DNA from: Cantharellus purpuraceus
Lineage: Eukaryota; Basidiomycota; Agaricomycetes; Cantharellales; Hydnaceae
Length of the DNA: 64,000 nucleotides
Direction of reading: 5' to 3'
Assembly (NCBI GenBank): GCA_025174535.1
Contig: JALBUN010000045.1
Span: 3,162,001-3,226,000 of the forward strand
Positions 24,974-37,632 of this stretch are shown piece by piece; the first letter of the stretch is position 1; each line of letters begins with the position of its first letter. The notes below the pieces were generated by a model that did no database searches, had not been told where the DNA came from, and was given only the letters and a program-made list of their open reading frames with translations. The translations under genes were made by a program, and so were the position numbers.

Positions 24974-27900
24974 GAAGGTTCGGTGTAAAAAGTGGGCAGC
25001 CTCTGCTATTTCTCATCATTGTCGGTTTTTACAATGTGTTATTCTTAGCCAAAAGCTGTCCCGCTTAGCATGAGGTCGTGATCGTAATATGCCATTGCGC
25101 ACATGGTAGCTGCCACAAGTACGGCATACCAGTGAATTTGGAAATGCATATGGATAAGAGTAACTGCTTACCCCTCTCCTGCAACAACTATAGACAGATG
25201 CAAGCGAACACAAATCAAAGTCAATACAACACTACCATTCTACGATCAACTATTTATTTGGAACACTTGTTAAACTATGATTCACAATCAAAGCTCGTCT
25301 CGGCCACCTGATGCGAAGTTGGTCCTGTAAGACCGGCGGCCCCGACGGGGACCGGTTCGTCATCCGTGTAAGCATGCAGATAGATGCTCCATTCCCTTAG
25401 TATGCACGCTTTCCCGCTGCATGATATCATGTCACCGGCAGCTCAATCAACCGGTACAAACAACGCTGCACCATTACCATTTCAGCATGCACGGAACTTA
25501 TAGAAGCAGTCAAAGACGCGGCGGGAAGTTATTTGACTTCTGCCCAGGTACCGTTGTGCTGTGTTTGAAGGGGGGATGAGCGGCATGTCCGAAGAAAGGT
25601 TTTCGGCACGGTTTACAAAGGTGTGACGTGAAGACGAGAGATCGTCCAAAGCTCTGCGCCAAAGAGTCAACCTCATCAAGAAGATATGGATCCAGTTGGA
25701 GTAAGCGCTCGCGGCCTGATGTTGTACTGTGGAGATTGCCGATAATCAGGAAAACCCACAATTAGCGCTGCAGGAAGGTCAATGACCTGTTCTAGGGCCA
25801 TTTGCACTGTCGTTGAGCAACAAACCTGAAATAATGCAAACCCTACAGGTTTGCTGTTGGAGTTATCAGGGACGTTTGAGTCTCGACGCAGCTGTATAGG
25901 TGATGACTCAGCTGTACGTACAAGTTAGTTGTGCACTCCGTGTTCTACACGTCGATTGTCTCCCTTTTGTGTCTTCGGCCTCCGTTTATTGCCAACATTT
26001 GCAATAATGAGAAAAATACAACATGTATTGCACTAGAAAATAGAGGGCTGTTCCTAATTTGAACTTGCTGATCTATATAACCAATTTCACGAGACATAGT
26101 TAGGGCGGTATCATTATAAAGGCAAGAAGAGCTGTTTCAGACATAAGGCTGTTAGCTGCGTTGTGCACACAAGCTTGTGCTCACCTGGGCTAGTATAAGG
26201 GTGGGGTGACAACCATACTGGTGCCTGCAGTGCAATTAATATCATCGGAGGAAGTAGGATAGTTCAATTGCTTGTCTATACAGTTGTAGTCCCTGTCCTT
26301 ATATACAATATTCCCAATCTATATATGATGTTATACCACTTGATAATTGGGAGTCTCGTATTGCCGGATCCCTTGAAGCTATGGATACTCGCCCCCTTCA
26401 TTAGGATATCCATCAGTTGCATCAATCCATCCCTTGATTGATATACTGATCGACAACAATGTGTTCAAATACCAATATGCCTATACATGTACTATCTGAT
26501 GTTTGCTTGAACTGCGGCTTGTTATGCTTGGGATGTCATGTCGATAGAACGATGAAGGTATTGGAGTATGGGACGCACACACATATGTGGATCATAATCA
26601 CATTAATGACACATCACGACATGTAATGCCTGTCCCCGTACTGTTTCAGGTGTTGCCGAGTTACACGTACTTACTTAAAATTTTAACCACCACAGACGTA
26701 TATAACTCGTCTGTGGTTGCCATATTCACAATATACCGACTGAGGTGAGGAGCACTGAGGCCTTTCACACTGACACTTTTTATGTTTTCTATCATATAGC
26801 GTTAATTCTCCAGATCACAATAGAAGGGCGAGGTGTAACGAGTGGACTAGAATATGGAGTATGCGATGAGCAGAACATGAAAAAAGCCTCAATAACGGAG
26901 AGCGCTTCTTGCGTCAACATCTAACCATCAACAGAGACGAAGAGTCATGCATTCAAAACGCTAGTGCAACCGACACTTCCTTGTGGTCATTGGTGATCGT
27001 TCAGAAGGTGTGGCACATCACTATGTAGCTCTGCAAGTCCATCGACCCGAGGCGAATCAGTATATATGGATTGCCCCCTTTTGCGGGCGATTTTCAAAGT
27101 CGTTATGACCAATGTAAGAGAACAGATCGGTATTAAACCACGGCAATCCTCGATCGATCAAGGATAGTGTGCCCCTTTCTGAAATAGACCTTGAGAAATC
27201 TATAACCACACGGTCAGCGCACGTCTCTTTAGCCCACTGGCAGCCTCATTCTCACACTTTCCTGTCGATGACGTTCTATGATCTATAGCATAGACACTGG
27301 GTTGGTTAACTCCGGCTTTGTTCGTAGCGGTCCCGACACCCTTGCAAGGGCAACATTGAGTATGTAGATTAAGGTTGGGTGATGATAACAGAGGGATGGT
27401 TAATTATGCAGGTTTTGTAGGAGTCAGTTCGAATGTTGAGGTCAACTGTCTGTGACGTGGTTTTCTTTGGCTTGTTAATTATATTAGTAGTGAGTTGCCT
27501 GGCACTCATCGATTCATTATAATATTCACTTACAGTCTTCTAATCAAATGACGCGAAGTTTGACTGTCCTATCTAATGCTGCTTAACTCGTCCCTGATCA
27601 TGAAAGGCTCTGCAAGTTATGACGCCTCCATTTACAGCGATTTCACCTCAGATGGTAGGTGTAGAGCATAGAGAATCATTGTCGTTTCACGTGCACTAGC
27701 ACCCCGTGCTTGATTGTAAAGTCAGGAGGCCAGCGTGAGGGCAAGATGTCTACGGATCTGACGTGAGAATTTAATACGTGTGGGCAAGGCATTCGTTGGT
27801 GTGTTGAGTAGGCTGATCCTTATTCTGTCAGATACTCCATGCCATAGCTAATCTTGGCAACATGTTGTGGCCTTTCACCAGACCCACTCCCTGAGCGGGC

Positions 27901-28979
27901 CTCCGTTGCTCCACTTCCTGTTTCGATAGCATTGTTGCAAGCATTGCCTATGTCATTTGGCATCTGGTTGATTGCCGATCCAGCTGTTGCGTGGCATCTC
28001 TTTCAAGTAACTTTTGGGTCAGACTCTTCCAAACTGCATGCACGTTACCAGTCAGACGACCGAGAACCCCCCTTCTCGCGCAGCGCACCAAGCGGATAAA
28101 CTCTCTCCTGAGCGCACCTTGGATGTGCGGAGGCTATAGGACGGAATGCAAGTTCCAGATATACACACTGACACGCAGGCCTCTGCAGCACGCTGCTCCC
28201 CGGAGTATCATGCGCGAAGGCCAGCGTGGGGCATCTGAGATGCCGAGCCCGACGTGGCGCCATGCGTTGGCAACGGAAGCGCTGTATTCAAACTGAGATA
28301 CTAATATCGCCAGGGTTATGATCGTGGTTTTCAACGTCCTCCAAGCTGAGCTCTCCACGTTGAAAGAACTGATCTTAGGTATCGGACATTGAAGGTGGAC
28401 AGGTAAACGGCAGCCAAGAAGAGTCGGAGTTTAATGACGACGACTGCTTACAAATGCTGCTTTCCTTTCTGCTTTTGAAACTCAGCCAATGCCGGGCACA
28501 CTTCGGAGAAGTAATCAATCCTGCCAAAGGCGCTCTTCGCTTAAACTTGAGCAGCAAAGCCACGATGGGATACGTGGATCGCCCAAATTCTCAGTGGGAT
28601 TCCTGCAGACATGAACATTTTGTCAAGGTCACGAGCAAGCAGCACGATGTGTGCATCGGATGCAGTATGGTAAAAATCACGCCAAATGAATGCGGGCCAC
28701 CCCCTTTCGGGCACAACACATCCGCGTCTATTTTTGCTCTATACAATCTCGTCAATGTTTCAACATAGGTCTTCTCGAGGCTGAGCCTGCGCCTAGTGTC
28801 CATATGACAAAGTCCTGTGATGTGACATTCAATCTAGATCTTCATCGGTCTCCCGAAGCACGCATGCCGTGGATTATAAGGCCCAAGTTCACATTTAAAA
28901 GTTCTGTCAAAAAGGAGCCGCCGCCTTACCTGTCAGCCACTCACTGTTGGCGTCGCAGTTGCACGCCACATTCGCAGCC
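24974..28979. other. 4-kb spacer, no gene recognised
   Basis: Base composition is AT-richer than in the genes and frames are short in all six readings. Open stretches near 25.5-25.8, 27.9-28.3 and 28.45-28.77 kb show no motif, signal peptide or splice continuity. A TATA-like attataag at 28873-28880 about 100 bp before the GH55 start is its likely core promoter. Confidence 0.5.
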
Positions 28980-31900
28980 ATGTTTCTTTCGAACGTACTG
29001 GTCACAGCTTTGACCTTCATCTCGGTCTTACTTTCGGCGAATGCGTTGGGCTCATCCTGCACAGCACCGCTGGGAGGAGGAAATGCAGCAGCAACTGATC
29101 CATACTGGCTTCAGACCATTCCGAAACGGTGGGCACATTCGATTAACAACCTGTCAGGCTCGCAGTGTATTCAAACAAGGTGTCTAGGGGTACCTCTGCG
29201 TTCAATTCAAATCCCTCAACGTATCCTGTGAGACGAAATGTCAAGGACTATGGCGCGAAGGGCGATGGTTCAACCGACGACACAGCAGCGATCAATGCTG
29301 CCATTGCAAACGGTTCCAGGTGTGGTGGTGGTGGGAACTGTCAATCGTCTACTTTGACCCCAGCTCTTGTGTACTTCCCTTCTGGGTACGTTTTCGTCGG
29401 CAAAAAAAAAAAAACTATATTTGGGGGTTTACGAATGATCACGCACGCAGAACGTACTTGATATCCGCGCCCATAATCTTGTGGTACTACACACAGTTGG
29501 TCGGCGATGCCAAGAATCCGCCGACACTGCTCGCCTCTACAAACTTTTCCGGAATTGCACTTATTGGTATGCTGTTACAAATTTCTAATGCATCCACTAC
29601 AAGCACCATTTCATCTACCTCTTCTCTTCTTATGTCTTGTCTCATCAATGTAGAACTGACCTTCACTCATTGTTTCTGTTTATACACGCAGATGCGGATC
29701 CCTACATCCCTGGAGGAAACGGAGCACAATGGTACATCAACCAGAACAACTTTTTCCGGGAGGTAAGCATCGGTCTCGAAAGTCTCAAATATACTTCTTG
29801 TCACATACATTGGTAAGTATGCAGCTGACTTCCGCTTAATTAGGTGCGCAACTTTGTGCTCGACCTCAGGCGTATACCTGCAGCATTATCGATAGCCGGG
29901 CTTCACTGGCAAGTTTCTCAGGCGACCAGCCTTTATAATCTTCGGTTAGTTTTAACACTATAGTAGCATTCGTTTACTTGGGTATCACCGACCTTCTGTT
30001 TACAGTGTAGAAATGAGCACAGACCCCAATACAGCGCAGGAAGGAATTTTCATGGAAAGTGAGTCTTCATTATATTTATTTTGGCTGCTTTTATGTCTAT
30101 TCTTTATGTCCTGGTAACTGCTGCGCTTATTCTCTAATTATTATTTGGAGGGGCGTGTTCTGAGGTTTTTTGTTTCTATTAGATGGCAGCGGTGGATTTA
30201 TGGGCGATCTCGTGTTTAACGGTGGTACGTACCAATATGCATCGTTTTAACGTCATCCATGTTCTTAGTATGTGCATGACACATTCCATCCTCTATATCT
30301 ACTGCGTTACGTCTTCTCAGGCCAGTACGGAATGCACGTCGGGAATCAGCAATTCACAGTGCGCAACGTCACCTTCAACAACGCCCGGTCAGCTGTATTC
30401 CAGGCGTGGAACTGGGGCTGGACATACCAGGGTATCACAATTAATAATTGTCAGGTGTGTGGTTATATTTGTATCAATGCTGATTATTTGTCAATTTGTC
30501 TTTCTACGTATGAAAGATTGGATTTGAGATCACAACAGGTGAGTTGCAGTTTCCATGCCATTACTATCCTGGCGCTGATATCCTGGTAGGTGGTGTCACA
30601 GCAGCAACACAGGTTCGCTTTCACGCGGTGCAGTATCGTTGAGAGACTCACGGGATGGCCTTCCTGCCCGCTAGACTACAGGCGCGGAAACTATCATTGA
30701 TGCCACCGTTTCAAACACGCCCACATTTATACAGACCTCGGAACCTAGCAATGGAACTCTGGCGGGCTCTCTGCTTCTCGACAACATTAGTCTCAATAAT
30801 GTTCAAACAGCAGTGAGGACTGCTCAGGGATCTGTTGTGTTGAAGGGTCCCGGTAGTGGTAAGCGCACTGGAAATTTGTCATTAGCTCCTAGTTTGAATT
30901 GATTACCCCCCCCAAGGTACAATCAATCAGTGGGCGCAGGGTAATGTCTATTCTGGGACATCGGCCTCGGGGCAATTTGTGCAGTCTTTCCTCACGGGTC
31001 CCACCAAGCCTGAATCGTTATTGGTAGGCGGGAAAGTGCGTCAATTGACTCCGAACTCTGTTCTACATTTATCGAATTGGTAGATTGCAAGCCGGACCCG
31101 GCCGCAATACGCAGACTACTCGCTCAATCAGATCGTCAGCGTCAAAGCTCAAGGTGCGAAAGGTGACGGCTCCACTGACGATACGAAAGCGATACAAGCC
31201 GTCATTGACCAGGTATATACTTTAATTTATCTTCTAACAGACTCAAAAATCTACTTTTGATAGTACTGGGGATGCAAGGTTATTTTCGTTGACGCAGGGA
31301 CATACGTTGTGACCGATACAATAAGAATTCCCTCTGGATCCATCCTGACGGGAGAAGTATGGCCAGTCATCCTCGGTAAGCAAACGTTCAAATGCCCTCG
31401 ATCTCCCCTGTCTCACACTACATGGCTTTTAACTTTATACTTTTGGCACATCAGGAACTGGGTCGCAATTCCAGTCACAAACAAGCCCGAAGCCTGTAGT
31501 GCAAGTTGGCGCTCCAGGATCGACTGGTACGATGGAAATAACTGATATAATCTTCTCGACGCGTGGCCCAGCACCTGGAGCAATCGTGGTCGAATGGAAT
31601 GTTAAGGGCTCTGGTCCTGGTGCCGCGGGAACTTGGGACACACACATCAGGCTAGGCTCTGGTAAGTTGAGTTTGGCGCATCGTTAACAGGTCTATTGAG
31701 CAATGATGAACAATGTTTAGCGCAAGGCACTAATTTGGGTTCTGCCCAATGTGTCAAGCTGGTGGATCATGGTGCCAACTGTTTCTCCGCCTTCATGGCG
31801 CTGCACTTGACGCCAGCGAGCTCAGCGTATCTTGAGGCGATGTGGATTTGGAACGGTAAGGCTTGCCTTATTGGAGGACAACGATTATGTTGGGAGTGAC

Positions 31901-32872
31901 ACTGTCAAACAGGTGACCATGACCTCGATGGAGACAATCAACAGGTCACAGTGTATAGTGGACGAGGTCTTCTCTCTGAATCCGCAGGACCTGTGTGGCT
32001 CATTGGTACTGGTGCGTATATTGCAAATTAGACCATACACGTCGTAACTCACATCGGTGACTGATGTAGCTTGTAAGTCACCAGCAACGACATTTCGACC
32101 ATTATTGAACTGGGTGTACTTTTCAGCTGAACATCATGTCTTATATGAATACCGCATCGTCAACGCTGCTAGTCATTACATCGGGCTCTTTCAGACAGAA
32201 TCCGTACGTCCACTTGTCATCGCTTTAATTAATTCATTTCGCAACAACTTTTCTTTCCTAATTTAGCCATACTTCCAACCTATCCCTAAGCCACCTACTC
32301 CGTTTGCGATAGATCCGACGTTCCATGACCCCAGCTTCCCATCTGGGATGGACCATGCCTGGGCGCTGAGTGTCCAAAATTCACAAGATATTCTTGTTTA
32401 TGGTGAGCATTTCAAAGCTGGTAATGGGTGTTGGTAGCCGATGACGGATGTTTTATCAGGCGCCGGGACGTACAGCTTCTTCCAGGTAATTAATAATGAA
32501 GATCTACCTATATGAAGATATTTGACATATCTTGACAGAACTATACGCAAGACTGTTTAAGCAACGCTGTCAATGATTGCCAGCAGCAGATCGTAGACGT
32601 TGACTCGAGCTCGTCGATTAGTATTTACAGTCTCGCAACTGTAGGGACGACATACCAGCTCAGCGTCAACGAGCAAGGAATCATTAATCAAAGTGAGTCT
32701 TCACATAAAAAGAAGGCTGCTATTTTTGCCACACTGTTAATATTGCGCGTTATCCTTAGACAAGAACGCAGACGGGTTCGCATCTGCGGTGACGGCATGG
32801 ACGAGGAATAACGCCATCCAGGGATCCCCCTCGGTGCAGGTGAATGTGACAGTGTCGCTCGGCTTGAAGTGA
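28980..32872 (+). CDS. GH55 exo-beta-1,3-glucanase (glucan 1,3-beta-glucosidase)
   Basis: Secreted enzyme that trims beta-1,3-glucan, acting in wall remodelling or nutrition. The ATG at 28980 begins a signal peptide (MFLSNVLVTALTFISVLLSA). Many short introns interrupt the frame. Both halves of the GH55 double beta-helix are present: DYGAKGDGSTDDTAAI near the start and a second AQGAKGDGSTDDTKAI near 31150. Also seen are LVGDAKNPPTLLAS, FVLDLRRIPA, QWYINQNNFFREV, GMHVGNQQFTVRNVTF, FQAWNWGWTYQG, ILTGEVWPVILG, EITDIIFSTRGPAPGA, LEAMWIWNGDHDLDG and YHVLYEYRIVNA-like sequence. It ends VNVTVSLGLK before stop 32870-32872. A run of 13 A (about 29402-29414) lies inside an intron whose removal joins SG to TYLIS. 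Length of roughly 760-800 aa is normal for GH55. Identity is strong; individual exon borders are approximate. Confidence 0.92.
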
Positions 32873-33667
32873 CTGCTTTCTTTGAATACGAGTAACTGAA
32901 ATTGGACAGTGGAACGAGGGTTCTCTATTGTCGTGAACTTTCATAGTCTCTCTTTAACCTTTTCTATCGTCTCTCTTTAATCTCTTATATCTTTACAGCT
33001 TAATCATTCGTTATGCTGTGGTACACTCATTTATTCATCTCTTCATTGCATCTCCAACGCACACTCGCTTGCAGCACAGAAAAAAAATCCTATACTCTGA
33101 TGTACACTCTGATATACACAGTGCACTTTGTCCTGAGTAGATCAGGTTGCGAGCCGTACGCAGTATTGTGTGAAGGAGTGAAGCCCTTCCGAAGGCCTTC
33201 AAGAACCAAGTAGCATATATATAGAAATTTATCCCAGTAAACAGAATTTGTACGTAAAAAAACTAGTCCAACCTATGGCAATTTCGCCTCAGCCTCTCTG
33301 GGCATTCTTCTACCGCGAAGCAAACTGGAACACATTTTTTCACTTACTGTAAAGGGTACGGGTAGAGGCGCTTAAATTACCTAGATCTCGCTCACAAATG
33401 GGTAGATTGGTATCAGATTTAGATAATGGCTTAGAAATCAATTCTGGTCGTGTTCAATATTAAGGCCTCAATTTGAAGTCAAGCCCCAAGCTCAGCTTGT
33501 CTGATATTCATAAGGAACGTTGACCGCACGTTCTCCAGCCAAAGGGGGGTGCTTACGTAATGCAAGTTTGAGTGACGTGGTAGCGCTAACGTGTCACTGC
33601 AGCAGTTCCGAGTCTCCAATCCTTCAGATATCTTCCCTCCTCGTAGACCTTTTCAAATTTCTATATC
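32873..33667. other. Spacer between GH55 and the J-protein gene
   Basis: About 800 bp with no convincing frame. It holds the GH55 3' region (a tctctctttaa motif recurs) and the J-protein promoter. Confidence 0.5.
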
Positions 33668-35563
33668 ATGCGACTAGGTCGCACTATTCCATCTGTTGTC
33701 TTTACTTTACTTGCCACTTTCGTTGATGCCGAACCAGCTGCTGGAAATGGATCGTTGGATCCACCAGGTCTGCAGCCTCTCATTAACCGGGCGAATACTT
33801 TGCTCTCCTCTGGACAGTTCAGTGAAGCTGCCAGGACATATACAGAAGCTATAGGTCCGTGAATTTGGGTAGGTTGCTGCCTTACATGCTTATTCCTGCA
33901 GCAGAGCAGTCACCAACGTCGTATTTACTATACTTCAAACGTGCAACCGCTCACCTCTCTCTTAACCGCCATGAGCCAGCCTTGGCAGACTTTGACAAGG
34001 TTCTAGAGCTTACTAGTGGCACATTCGACAAAGCCCTTCTTTCGAAAGGAAAGATTTATGCCAAAGAGGGGCGTTGGGCTCAAGCCCGGGACACAATGAA
34101 GGCCTACTCACGAAAGAACATCGGTGATCGTGCTGCAGGTGACTTGGTGAGGTTATGTCATTAAGCTTGGACCTTGTCTTACTCTTGTGCCAGTTATTTG
34201 AGATATCTGAGGCTGAAGTTGCAGCGAAGAAAGCAATGCAGGCTCAGCGATCAAAGCAGTGGGATGCCTGTATGGATGAGACAGCAAAGGTTCTCCAGAC
34301 TGCATCCCACTCTGTGAGTTTAAGACAGCAACGTGCGGATTGCGCTCTAGCGCAGGGGGACATTGACCAAACTGTCGGGGACCTCATGTACGTCATACCT
34401 ACGCTTGGCTGATTCCCTGTACTTAACTCCCACGTAGTCGGCTCACACATCTTACTGCCCCATCTACCTCCCTTCTCCTCCGCATTTCCTCTCTCGCCTA
34501 CTATCTTCTTCCCCCGTCCTCCCAGGCACTCTCTACCCTGAAGCAGTGCCTTCACTATGATCCCGACTCAAAACCTTGCGCCACTGCCCATCGACAACTC
34601 AAAAAGTTCGACAAGACGTTTTCACAGCTCGCCGGACACGTTGGTGCATCTGACTGGCACGCCGTCATCAAGCTCGCGAGTAAATTTGCGCCTACATATG
34701 ACGAAGCTCTTGATAGTGCCCTCTCGGCTGATGCGCTGGGAATCGATGGTGGGCTACCTGAGATTGTAGTGCCGCGGAAGAAGAGCGTGCAGCGGAGAGA
34801 AATATACCTCGCCATGTGCAAGGCTTATATCGCCATTGAAATTCCACGCAAAGCCGAGACTTGGTGTGATGAGGTACTCGGCATGGAGGGAGGCGAGAAT
34901 GATGTAGATGCGCTCAAAGGCAAGGGCGAGGTTTGTCTTGCGAAGGAAGAGTGGGAAGATGCCACACGATACTTGGAGCGTGCGTTTGAGGCCAGTGGGC
35001 GCTCAAGTGGGGATGTACGTCGAACAGCTGTTTATGTTTGTGATTGCGAGCTCAGCGAGCGAGCACTCTAGATCCATGCCAGACTTCAAAAGGCACAACG
35101 TCTGTTGAAGCAGAGCAAAAAGAAGGACTATTACAAGGTGCTTGGAGTCGCTCGTGACGCAGACCAACGCACCATCAAGAAGGCATAGTGAGTGTCAATT
35201 TCGTGTGTACATTCTCCACTATAACTGCTGTTCAGCCGGACAGCTGCCAAGACTTCTCATCCAGACAAGGGAGGTTCTGAGGCTAAGATGGCTGCAGTCA
35301 ACGAGGCTTACGAGGTTCTTTCCAATGAGGGTGAGGAATTGACCACACTTATACACGTCTTCACAGACCCACACCACCTCCCTTGTCATTACTTACTGAC
35401 ATTTGATCCATTAGAACTTCGTGCACGATTCGATAATGGCGATGACCCGAACGATCCCGCATCTGGGCAAGGCACACACGCACATCCATTCGCACAGGGC
35501 GGACACCCGTTCCAAAACGTGTTCTTCCAGCAGAGCGGGGGGTTCAAGTTTTCCTTCAATTAA
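33668..35563 (+). CDS. ER-type TPR/J-domain co-chaperone (DNAJC3/p58IPK-like)
   Basis: Likely BiP (Hsp70) co-chaperone of the ER lumen that binds unfolded clients through TPRs. Exons: 33668-33854, 33902-34146, 34194-34387, 34438-35014, 35072-35187, 35236-35330 and 35415-35563, giving 520 aa (human p58IPK is about 500). A hydrophobic N-terminus (SVVFTLLATFVDA) is the signal peptide. TPR helices follow (YLLYFKRATAHLSL, ALADFDKVLEL, LLSKGKIYAKEGRW, YLAMCKAYIAIE). The C-terminal J domain has YYKVLGVARDAD, the essential HPD (SHPDKGG) and NEAYEVLSNEELRARFD. A Gly/His/Phe-rich tail ends FKFSFN with no KDEL/HDEL, as in animal p58IPK. All introns are GT-AG and 44-84 bp. The protein-kinase inhibitor role known in animals is not inferred here. 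Confidence 0.92.
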
Positions 35564-35712
35564 CATTGAAGTGCCATGTGGTGCCTACACTGTTGTTACT
35601 GTTATTACATTATCGCGGTTGTCGCTGTATGAAACATTGTGTACGTTGAGTTCTGAGGGGAGTTTCTTGGTGTGGATGGGGTATGGACATCATTCATGAG
35701 CGCTTGTGTCCT

Positions 35713-37149
35713 TCATTGGGAAACAAATATGGATTTTGGCAGCATCATTCCAACCTGTAACCAGAAAGGGAGGACTCCAGCCCCTTTCGGAGAGCAAGAA
35801 GTTAGGTGCTTACCACGTAATTGGGCATATCCACCTGTGATGAGATCGGTTGAAGATGATCAGCAAGTCTGGCTGGGTGCATTAGAACATACCACTTCAT
35901 GTAATCTCAGGTCTGCAGCGACGCTACATAACATGTACGCTTCCACTCGGTTTAGGCCGTGCTCGACACCGAGATACTCAATCATGGAGCGTACAGCGAC
36001 CCTCGTCGCTTCGCGCATGTCTCATTAAAAGCAAATGTCAGCCACGAACAATAATATAAATAGAAGAATCAATGATTCACCCGGACCGACGCCGGTCGTG
36101 GTGTAGTATTCTTCACCAGGGGCATGCGATACGGAGGGCGCTGGTGCGGTATGAAAGTGGGGTGCCTTGACGTAGGGCTTGTCTTTGATGATGGTGAGGC
36201 GTACGGTGACTTTGATGGGGGTTTCGATGGCGGTTCCTAAGAGGGATGAGGGGGAAAGTGGTGTCAGTGATGTGAGGGTAGTTGTCATTGAGAAACGAAC
36301 CGCAGACCTCTAAAGAGAGAGGGTGATGGGTTAGATGTTATAGAAGATGTAGAGAGGAATGGATGGAGACTGACCTCCGTCGCCTTGTGCTGCGTGTCCA
36401 TCCTGCATTGGAACATGGTCATCAATAGAACGACGTGTCTACTAGTGAAAGCACTGACTCCAATAGAAAACAGTGCTCCAGGGGCTTGCACGGGAAGAAA
36501 CAGTGTAGATCCAACCGTCAGGTGTTTGGTATCAATATTTCCCTTGAAAACGAAAAAAATCAAGTGCGTGAATAACTCCATAGTTTGGGAGCCAGCGCAC
36601 CCCGGTAGTGTAAGGTGGAATCGTCGAGAACGCGCCCATCTCACCGGGCGCGACACCCATCTCGCCCGCAAACGGCCTAATCGGTATCCTGATCGCCTTC
36701 TCCGCCCCATCGAACCACGCAACGCCCTCCTCACGATTAATCTTCCACACTTTCAGCTCCGGCTCCGTGAACTCGTCCGCGAGGAGGCCAAAGCCGGGGA
36801 TCAGGCCCGTCCAGCCCCACTCCGCAGTATTGATCGCGAGCACCTCGACCTGTAGCGTGTCGCCGGGAGCGGCGCCGGAGACGTAGACAGGGCCGTTGAC
36901 TTGGTCGAGCTGACTGAAGACAAGGGACGACAGTGTGGCGCTTGTGGAGGAGGGGGTGACTTGGCCGTTGCTGGCGTCGAGGCAGTCGAACGAGACACTC
37001 TCGCCCGAATTTATTGTGAGCACGGGTGGGATGCTACGTCGTGTGTATAATCAGTGCGATAAGCGATACGTTGAGCTAGAACTGTATGCGAACCTGTTGT
37101 CCCATGCCAGATGACTGTGGGCGCGTTTCACGGAGTGAATGCTGGACAT
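35713..37149 (-). CDS. Formamidase/acetamidase (FmdA/AmdA family)
   Basis: Hydrolyses formamide or short amides to ammonia and the acid; cytosolic nitrogen scavenging. Exons (minus): 37094-37149, 36601-37033, 36459-36542, 36375-36402, 36301-36309 (9 nt), 36081-36236, 35893-36020, 35814-35834 and 35713-35754, giving 318 aa. Motifs: AHSHLAWDNSIPPVL, SFDCLDASNGQ, VNGPVYVSGAAPGDTL, WGWTGLIPGFGLL, FAGEMGVAPGE, GGNIDTKHLTVGSTL, DGHAAQGDGEVCGTAIE, MIEYLGVEHGL, SVAADLRLHEVVDMPNYV and MLPKSIF. A micro-exon of nine bases supplies EVC of the conserved GDGEVCGT. Without the last two introns the frame would end early at 35802, but splicing to MLPKSIF matches the family C-terminus. Start MSSIH is the only ATG in frame. 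Confidence 0.92.
36301..36309 (-). other. 9-nt micro-exon in formamidase
   Basis: The exon is AGGTCTGCG, between introns 36310-36374 and 36237-36300. It completes GDG-EVC-GTAIE across three exons. Confidence 0.75.
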
Positions 37150-37632
37150 CGTCAATCTGAGCTTGTTTGCGGGAAATCGTAACGAAACCTGAAACCTGAA
37201 ATGCGTCGTGCTAGACCCATCCTAGTGGGGAGCTAATGCGAAGGAAACGGGCCGCAGAGGCCGAGCATGGGAGCCAAGTATGAACATCGAGCGTTGATTG
37301 GTGGAACGGTTCACCTAATTCACATGTAGTCTGCATTCGACAAGCGAACAGCAAAGATATGTGGGAAGAATATTCGCGACAAAGGATAACGATAGACAGG
37401 GCGAACAGCTAGCGCGTAGTAATACGGTTACAAGGAAGCTCTAACACGTGGACACACAAACATAAAGCGACGATCGGGTGGGATGATGGGGGAAGAGGGG
37501 GGGGGCTGGGAGAAGGGCCGGCGTGTTGTTCACTAGAATTAGCGGTCTGAGCCGCTGTTCTGCGCATTAGGATTGAGGAGAGTTTCGAGCTGCGCAAAGG
37601 GGGTATATGATGGGTATTTTAGGGAGGGCGAG
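37150..37632. other. Spacer upstream of formamidase
   Basis: About 480 bp with no supported gene. It is the formamidase promoter side and the 3' flank of the NF-YC gene. A G-rich stretch sits near 37485-37510. Confidence 0.5.

Noticed and set aside
29402..29414. Poly-A run as evidence of a retrocopy
   Set aside because: It lies inside a normal intron of the GH55 gene, which has many introns.
36020..36288. Separate small gene from the 87-codon minus frame
   Set aside because: It is exon 6 of the formamidase read through its flanking introns.
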